This document shows positions 15,978-20,364 of a DNA stretch of 20,364 bases, piece by piece. The stretch is from UBA4486 sp041984885 (lineage in GTDB: Bacteria; Pseudomonadota; Gammaproteobacteria; Eutrophobiales; Eutrophobiaceae). The notes under the pieces are model-generated. The model made no database searches. It had not been told where the DNA came from and worked only from the letters and a program-made list of their open reading frames with translations. The DNA lies in contig JBHIXH010000041.1 of the NCBI GenBank assembly GCA_041984885.1, positions 1 through 20,364 on the forward strand, given 5' to 3'. Position numbers and translations under genes: made by a program. How positions within the stretch are numbered: the first letter of the stretch is position 1; each line of letters begins with the position of its first letter.

Positions 15978-16669
15978 CAGAACATTCCCTCTTTGGTGAT
16001 CTGGGCGGTAACTGATGTCAGTTTACCACCGTTAATGACGATGCTCACATTTTGATTGCCATTTTGGAAGCGGAATGTGTGCATCTTGCCGCCGGAAATT
16101 GCGCGATCCATCTGTGCTTCATAGCCACGATTTAAAAAGTGGTCACGATAAAAATTCGCATTCGTACTGACTGGCGAGCTGTTGCTGAGAATGATCGTGC
16201 GACCACGTTTCATCAGGTCTTTTGACTGGATGTCATTGGCGACGTAACTGCCGCGCAGTTTTGGAAAATCAGAGGCGAGATCCGGTGCGTCGGCATCGGC
16301 AGCTGGCATGCGGCTCATCGCCAGATAACCGGTCGAACCCGAGCTTTTTTTTGCCGGCGAAACCTGCACCGTCATCAAGTAGCCATCTTTCACATACGTA
16401 ATGATGGTCCACGGTTGCAACGCCGTTGTGATTGCATAGCCGGGTGTTTTCTCATCGCCTTTAGGCCAGACGCCCTTGTAATAGTCGATGATTTCGACGG
16501 CAGATTCGCGTGAGCCAAACAGGCGAATGTCCATCGGAATGCCGTTATACGTCATGTTGTCGCCGATGCGTGTGATCTGCGATTTTGGTGGCGGCGGAAA
16601 TTTTGGTTTTGCCGCAACAGGCAAACAGAAACACAAAATCAGAAGGGCGGGGATGAGACGCGATAACAT
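15977..16669 (-). CDS. secreted protein of unknown function in the Tad operon
   Basis: 230 aa from the ATG at 16669, which lies four bases past the upstream stop and starts a clean signal peptide (MLSRLIPALLILCFCLPVAA). Longer starts up to 16783 would overlap the upstream gene by about 110 bases and bury the signal, so I rejected them. The mature protein appears to hold two similar halves. Each has a segment on the pattern D/F-x-Y-x...W/G (IIDYYKGVW near 60 and NFYRDHFLNRGYEA near 170), followed by strands that end in a V-Q-V-S or V-S-I-V type sequence. I do not recognise the family. Its location between pilin genes suggests a periplasmic role in Tad assembly. Confidence 0.75.
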   Translation of the reverse strand: MLSRLIPALLILCFCLPVAAKPKFPPPPKSQITRIGDNMTYNGIPMDIRLFGSRESAVEIIDYYKGVWPKGDEKTPGYAITTALQPWTIITYVKDGYLMTVQVSPAKKSSGSTGYLAMSRMPAADADAPDLASDFPKLRGSYVANDIQSKDLMKRGRTIILSNSSPVSTNANFYRDHFLNRGYEAQMDRAISGGKMHTFRFQNGNQNVSIVINGGKLTSVTAQITKEGMF

Positions 16670-16673
16670 AAGA

Positions 16674-17783
16674 TTAGCTCGGGTCACATTCAGAACGCAT
16701 CGGTTCCGGATCGAGGACGCAGATGCCATCCGGACAATCGTGTGCACCGCCACCATCAAGGCGGTCCGGATGCACGGCATCAATATTCACATAGCCAAGC
16801 CAGAGGCTACCGTCGCTGGTGCCGTCTGCATTGATCGTTGGATCCAGGAAAGTCGGTAATTGAATATAGGGGTCACAGCCACGAAGTTCCGGTGCCAGGA
16901 ATGTCGCCAGTGTGTCGACGACCGGTTGCACAGGCTGGAGTAAATCAGCCAGTATTCTCGTTGGCACCAAGCCGCCTGCCTGGTTAATTGTGTGTTCCAG
17001 GCCGCCGGTGTTCCAGGTATTCGTCAGGACAGAGGCGTTACCGGAAAAGGCGAGCGGTGGAATCGCCGGCATCGAATCATCGGTCCCGCCAATGCCGCCG
17101 GTATCCGATATCGTTGCCCAGTCGATCAGGCCGGTATCGGGAAACACGGTAATGCTGACGCCGGAGACGGCGCGGCCATCCATGTTAATGATCGTGAAAC
17201 CGGTACCGCTGTTCGTCAGGTGACTGGCAATCGATGCGATCGCACCGAATATACCCTGAATGACATTCATCACTGTATTGAAAATTCCTCCGGTGAGGTC
17301 CGGCGTAGGATCACTGGAAACCGGTGTTGAACCTGTTGTTGCGCCATTCCACAAAGGATTGCCACGATGGTCCACCCACAGCGTGTTCGGTAATGGCGCA
17401 TTCTGCATGTCATTTCGATCAATCGTCAGACTGGTCAACGCGGTGCCTTCTTGAATATTGGCGTTACTGACATCGGTGAAAAACCGGTTTCGACTTTCAA
17501 TCTGGACTTGTGCAGGCGTTGTAACCGGCTGATTACGTGAATATCCCGAGGGGCGTTCACCACCCGGTGCGGTAAAAAAATCATACACGGTGTTGTTGCC
17601 GTAAAAGACGGTGTACTCCCACGCTTCATAGCGGGCGGCCTGAATCGACGTTTGTTTCATGTCGATGTACTTGCCGAGCAGCGGGATCAATAAAAAGATG
17701 GGCACGAGCACGGTAGAGGCGGTGATGATCGTTTCTGTCATCGCCTGACCGGATTGTCGTCGGAATCGGTCAAACACGCGCAT
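16674..17783 (-). CDS. large TadE-like pseudopilin
   Basis: 369 aa. Leader to RRQSG, then QAMTETIITASTVLVPIFLLI: prepilin-peptidase site after G12 with Glu at mature +5, then one hydrophobic helix and KQTSIQAARYEAWEYTV, a TadE-like helix. The remaining about 300 residues are mainly extracytoplasmic, rich in Gly, Thr, Pro and Asp. All four cysteines (C303, C350, C355, C366) lie in the last 70 residues, suggesting a disulfide-held C-terminal module. The start is two bases past the tadG-like stop (TAG-C-ATG). It may replace TadF or act as a tip pseudopilin; this is inference. Confidence 0.8.
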   Translation of the reverse strand: MRVFDRFRRQSGQAMTETIITASTVLVPIFLLIPLLGKYIDMKQTSIQAARYEAWEYTVFYGNNTVYDFFTAPGGERPSGYSRNQPVTTPAQVQIESRNRFFTDVSNANIQEGTALTSLTIDRNDMQNAPLPNTLWVDHRGNPLWNGATTGSTPVSSDPTPDLTGGIFNTVMNVIQGIFGAIASIASHLTNSGTGFTIINMDGRAVSGVSITVFPDTGLIDWATISDTGGIGGTDDSMPAIPPLAFSGNASVLTNTWNTGGLEHTINQAGGLVPTRILADLLQPVQPVVDTLATFLAPELRGCDPYIQLPTFLDPTINADGTSDGSLWLGYVNIDAVHPDRLDGGGAHDCPDGICVLDPEPMRSECDPS

Positions 17784-17784
17784 G

Positions 17785-19848
17785 CTACGGTATCCAGTTC
17801 ATCGGGTTCAGGTTGCTGAAATTGATACTGGTCAGGTTGCCAATCGCCGGGAACGTCGTACCAATGACGTTTTGTTGAATCGCCAGTGCCACCAGTCGAT
17901 CCATATTCGTTGTTTCTGCGAGGCGAGCCTGCCAGTACGGATTAAAGCTGCTACCGAATTCTTCCTGGCCATCCAGGCGGGCAAAGTAATTCAAATCGTT
18001 CGGCCGTTTAAAATAGACACTGCTTTTCGCAATCGCAGCGACTTCGTTATCGGCATAGCCATCGACCAGCGGGTCACCCTGGTCGCCGTCCATCACGTTA
18101 AAATCGCCAAAGTTGGGGAAGCCATCCTGGTTTGAATCGTTCGCACGATCACGCTCAATGACGACACCGGAGATAAAATACGGCGCGAGAAAGCCAAGGC
18201 GTAGATGATCAGTTTGTGTATCTGTGTAAAACGGCGGCAGACCACCATAGGTTTTATTGATGTGGTTCGTTGTACTCGGCATCGTCAATGACACAACCGG
18301 TACCGATGGCTCAATAAATGTCGGTCCGGGCGAGGGAATAAACGGTGCACCGAGAACCCAGGCCGATCGATTCGAGGGTGCGTCACCGTACGTATTGGTT
18401 GCGACCAGTGACAAGTCCTGCGTACGCATTTTATTCGCCGTTTTTGCCGCCTGTGCCGAACCGGCACTGAACGGTGCCGACGTCGGAAATGGCACACTGA
18501 TATCAAACACATCCCAGGTGCCAAGTACGCTACCCAAATCCAGTGTCAGTGCACCAGAGGCACCGCCCGCATCCGGGTAACCCAGGGCGATTTCGAATTT
18601 TCCGGAGATATCACCAATCAGCGGGATGTTGTCGACACCAACGCCAATATAAAAATAGAACGTGACAAACAGTCCGGTCGCACCACCGGCCGACCAGCTG
18701 TATTTCGTGCCCGGTTCGGCCGGTGGGGTACCACCACCGCCGGGTGCGGCGGGAACACATTTCCCGGTACCTTGATTCGCCGGCACCGCTCCCGGACCCT
18801 TGCCGGGTTCATAGCCAGGCGGGCATTTTTTCGATTTTGGCGCGGCCGATTCAGTCGAACGATAGCGCAATTCACTGCCACCCTGTCGTTTCAAATCGAG
18901 TTCAAACGTCAGTTTCAACTCAAACCACGGCGTGATACCAAGCACGGTCGGACCTTCAAACCGGTCTGAGCCGGTAAAATCAATCAAGCCCTCCGGCAGG
19001 ATCGGTAATGGCAATTCCCAGCCGCGATTCCGGGTGAAATCATCGGTCGAGGCATTCGTTATGGCAGCGAAGCGCTGGTAACCGGTTTTATCAACGTCAT
19101 TCGTACCGGTCGCCTTGTAGGTTCGGGTATACCAAAGTTCGCTTGGGGCACCGGGGATCGGGATATTCGGGCTTTGAACACCGGGTAATGAAGCGTACGT
19201 CAAGGCATGCATCAGCAAGGTAAACACGCCGTAATCAGAGGTCGTTGCGCCTGGCGCATTATCCTCAAGAATGCTGTTAGGCATGATCGGATTGTCCGGC
19301 AGCGTCATGCCGATCGTGTAGAGAATCGTCGTGTAATGAAAACCGGTCTGGGCATAACTAAAAGCCTTGTTGATGTTATGCAGGATGGTGACGGCAACAT
19401 TAATGACCGGTTTCAGAAACGTGAGTACGGCACTCGCGGACGTCTCAAATATGAGTTTGGTGGCCGCCTTAAAGCCATTTTGAAAGGGTACGGTTGCCGT
19501 CCCCAATGATACGGCCGAGACCAGTGGGTCCATAAAATACAGGCGATAGGCATTCAGATAGGCCGAATAGGATTTCCAGTTAAATAACCAGGAGGCGAGG
19601 CCGATCATCTGGCCGATGGCGACCTCGTTCGCAATCATGGCGCGGTTTGTATACGCCATGAAATTCAGATCCCGGGCTTCGACCGTGGAGACGCTGTAAG
19701 CGACTGCATCGGCCGCATTCTGCACCTTCATGCGCTCGGTGGTGACCTTGCCGGCCTTGTAGACAAATAACAATGACAGGGTCATGACCCCGAGGAAGAG
19801 CAGAACAAACACCGCGGCCTGACCGCGAGAGAGGCGGAATCTTGTCAT
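17785..19848 (-). CDS. tadG: TadG-like protein (Tad-domain, extracellular part expanded)
   Basis: 687 aa. The N-terminus has SRG then QAAVFVLLFLGVMTLSLLFVYKAG and KVQNAADAVAYSVSTVEARDL, the typical Tad/TadG-like start; the usual Glu at +5 is absent (Phe instead), so processing by the prepilin peptidase is doubtful. The remainder is extracytoplasmic. Residues 341-382 form a Pro/Gly-rich linker between the only two cysteines, C342 and C364. A calcium-loop-like DSNQDG occurs at 571-576. PYWQARLAE (637-645) resembles a motif I recall from other TadG-like proteins. The ATG at 19848 has no evident Shine-Dalgarno sequence and follows a hairpin-rich 100-base gap after the pilin gene. Confidence 0.82.
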   Translation of the reverse strand: MTRFRLSRGQAAVFVLLFLGVMTLSLLFVYKAGKVTTERMKVQNAADAVAYSVSTVEARDLNFMAYTNRAMIANEVAIGQMIGLASWLFNWKSYSAYLNAYRLYFMDPLVSAVSLGTATVPFQNGFKAATKLIFETSASAVLTFLKPVINVAVTILHNINKAFSYAQTGFHYTTILYTIGMTLPDNPIMPNSILEDNAPGATTSDYGVFTLLMHALTYASLPGVQSPNIPIPGAPSELWYTRTYKATGTNDVDKTGYQRFAAITNASTDDFTRNRGWELPLPILPEGLIDFTGSDRFEGPTVLGITPWFELKLTFELDLKRQGGSELRYRSTESAAPKSKKCPPGYEPGKGPGAVPANQGTGKCVPAAPGGGGTPPAEPGTKYSWSAGGATGLFVTFYFYIGVGVDNIPLIGDISGKFEIALGYPDAGGASGALTLDLGSVLGTWDVFDISVPFPTSAPFSAGSAQAAKTANKMRTQDLSLVATNTYGDAPSNRSAWVLGAPFIPSPGPTFIEPSVPVVSLTMPSTTNHINKTYGGLPPFYTDTQTDHLRLGFLAPYFISGVVIERDRANDSNQDGFPNFGDFNVMDGDQGDPLVDGYADNEVAAIAKSSVYFKRPNDLNYFARLDGQEEFGSSFNPYWQARLAETTNMDRLVALAIQQNVIGTTFPAIGNLTSINFSNLNPMNWIP

Positions 19849-19859
19849 TGTTTTATGAT

Positions 19860-19880
19860 GCCGGGATCCTGCTGCCCGGC
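19860..19880 (-). other. small hairpin before tadG-like start
   Basis: A 6-bp perfect inverted repeat GCCGGG / CCCGGC with a 9-base loop containing AGGA on the minus strand. The AGGA is about 18 bases before the ATG, too far for a normal ribosome-binding site. Confidence 0.4.
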
Positions 19881-19905
19881 GCCAGCACGACTGGGGTGAA
19901 CTGCG

Positions 19906-19938
19906 TCACATGGCTGATTTTCGTCATCAGCCATGTGA
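19906..19938 (-). terminator. strong 13-bp hairpin after the pilin gene (attenuator or mRNA stabiliser)
   Basis: A perfect inverted repeat TCACATGGCTGAT / ATCAGCCATGTGA with a 7-base loop starts 12 bases after the pilin stop. No T-run follows in the minus direction, so it is not a complete intrinsic terminator. Partial termination or 3'-end protection of the short pilin transcript are the likely roles, both of which raise pilin over downstream genes. Confidence 0.7.
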
Positions 19939-19950
19939 GAAATATTCCGG

Positions 19951-20205
19951 CTAGTTGCCGGCCTTGGCAAAGTCCGCCAGTGTTTTCTTGCCTGCTTGCG
20001 CACCCACGTTCTGGGTTTGTGCGTTAGCAACACCTGCAGTGGCTGCACCATCCGCGCCACCCAGTTCCTGTGCCATACCACCGACCTGGTTACGTACGAC
20101 ATCACCAAAGATCGTGTAGACACCAATTGCCGCGATTGCGATCAGCGCGACAATGATGATGTATTCGGTCATGCCCTGTCCGAGTTGCCTGAACATATTC
20201 TTCAT
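19951..20205 (-). CDS. flp: Flp-type major pilin
   Basis: 84 aa. A nine-residue leader ends QLG, then QGMTEYIIIVALIAIAAIGV: prepilin-peptidase cleavage after G9 and Glu at mature +5, followed by one hydrophobic helix and a short Ala/Gly/Gln-rich tail without cysteine. The small size, the first position in the operon and the following hairpin mark it as the likely main pilin. The ATG at 20205 is preferred over a TTG two codons upstream because AGGAG (20213-20217) is seven bases away. Confidence 0.85.
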   Translation of the reverse strand: MKNMFRQLGQGMTEYIIIVALIAIAAIGVYTIFGDVVRNQVGGMAQELGGADGAATAGVANAQTQNVGAQAGKKTLADFAKAGN

Positions 20206-20231
20206 TTTCAATCTCCTGCGTTGAGTTGCTT

Positions 20232-20250
20232 ACACTCGATACTCGGGTGT
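20232..20250 (-). other. hairpin in the pilin 5' leader
   Basis: An imperfect inverted repeat (ACACxCGA / TCGxGTGT, 7 bp plus one mismatch, 3-base loop) between the promoter and the Shine-Dalgarno sequence. It could be an mRNA structure or an operator; weak. Confidence 0.3.
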
Positions 20251-20259
20251 CTGATTAAC

Positions 20260-20288
20260 ATTATGTACCTTAAAACGGGTACCCGCAA
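20260..20288 (-). promoter_or_regulatory. candidate sigma70 promoter of the Tad operon
   Basis: On the minus strand TTGCGG (20283-20288) and CATAAT (20260-20265) are exactly 17 bases apart. The -10 is five of six consensus; the -35 is weak, which suggests an activator. Start of transcription would be about 45-50 bases before the pilin ATG. Confidence 0.5.
20276..20285. promoter_or_regulatory. 10-bp palindrome in the Tad promoter
   Basis: CGGGTACCCG is a perfect palindrome overlapping the -35 and spacer of the candidate pilin promoter. It may be a small operator; no regulator can be named. Confidence 0.25.
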
Positions 20289-20364
20289 TCTGTCAGAGAG
20301 TGGATTTCGATGTACCCTGCATTGCATCATTTCGCTTGAAAAAAACGTTAATATCCCCATCAAA

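Noticed and set aside
16670..16783. Longer start for the secreted protein
   Set aside because: It would overlap the upstream TadE-like gene by about 110 bases and place 38 residues before a clean signal peptide.
19845..20126. 93-aa minus-strand frame overlapping the pilin
   Set aside because: It is out of frame with the pilin, lacks a leader or domain, and spans the hairpin region.

Overview
The window looks like a chromosomal stretch from a gammaproteobacterium. The evidence is a full-length MutS (853 aa) with a beta-clamp motif lying near a 107-aa 7Fe FdxA-type ferredoxin. As I recall, mutS and fdxA are direct neighbours in pseudomonads; here a two-gene ABC exporter lies between them. I saw no tRNA, rRNA, insertion sequence, CRISPR array or phage signature. 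No stretch longer than 300 bases lacks a gene.

Layout. (1) Bases 1-5440, all minus strand: a partial HDOD-domain gene running off the left edge, fdxA with its own promoter, an ABC-2 type exporter (permease then ATPase, stop and start overlapping) and mutS. (2) Bases 5580-7124, plus strand and divergent from mutS: a two-gene unit of a PP2C-type Ser/Thr phosphatase and a small atypical Ser/Thr kinase. (3) Bases 7132-20205, minus strand: a 13-gene Tad/Flp (tight adherence) pilus locus running convergently towards the kinase.

The Tad locus reads in transcription order: Flp-like pilin; large TadG-like protein; TadE-like pseudopilin; secreted protein of unknown function; short pilin-like protein; a 184-base non-coding gap; CpaB/RcpC; CpaC/RcpA secretin; CpaF/TadA ATPase; TadB; TadC; DUF192 protein; TadD-like TPR lipoprotein; TadE. 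Most junctions are 1-4 base overlaps or gaps of a few bases, so it is probably one or two translationally coupled operons. The two parts are the pilin module and the CpaB-to-TadE machine module. No prepilin peptidase (TadV/CpaA), TadZ/CpaE or RcpB/CpaD is visible here.

How the genes may work together. The CpaF ATPase carries an N-terminal FHA-like domain, a fold that usually reads phosphothreonine, and the locus is flanked by a kinase and a PP2C phosphatase. This suggests a Tad machine controlled by reversible Ser/Thr phosphorylation. The caveat is that several usual phosphopeptide-contact residues of the FHA domain look substituted. A second unusual point is CpaB, which carries about 190 residues of acidic Gly/Asn/Asp-rich repeats inserted before its last strand. 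A third is a 13-bp perfect hairpin just after the pilin stop codon, which could set pilin expression above that of the rest of the operon.
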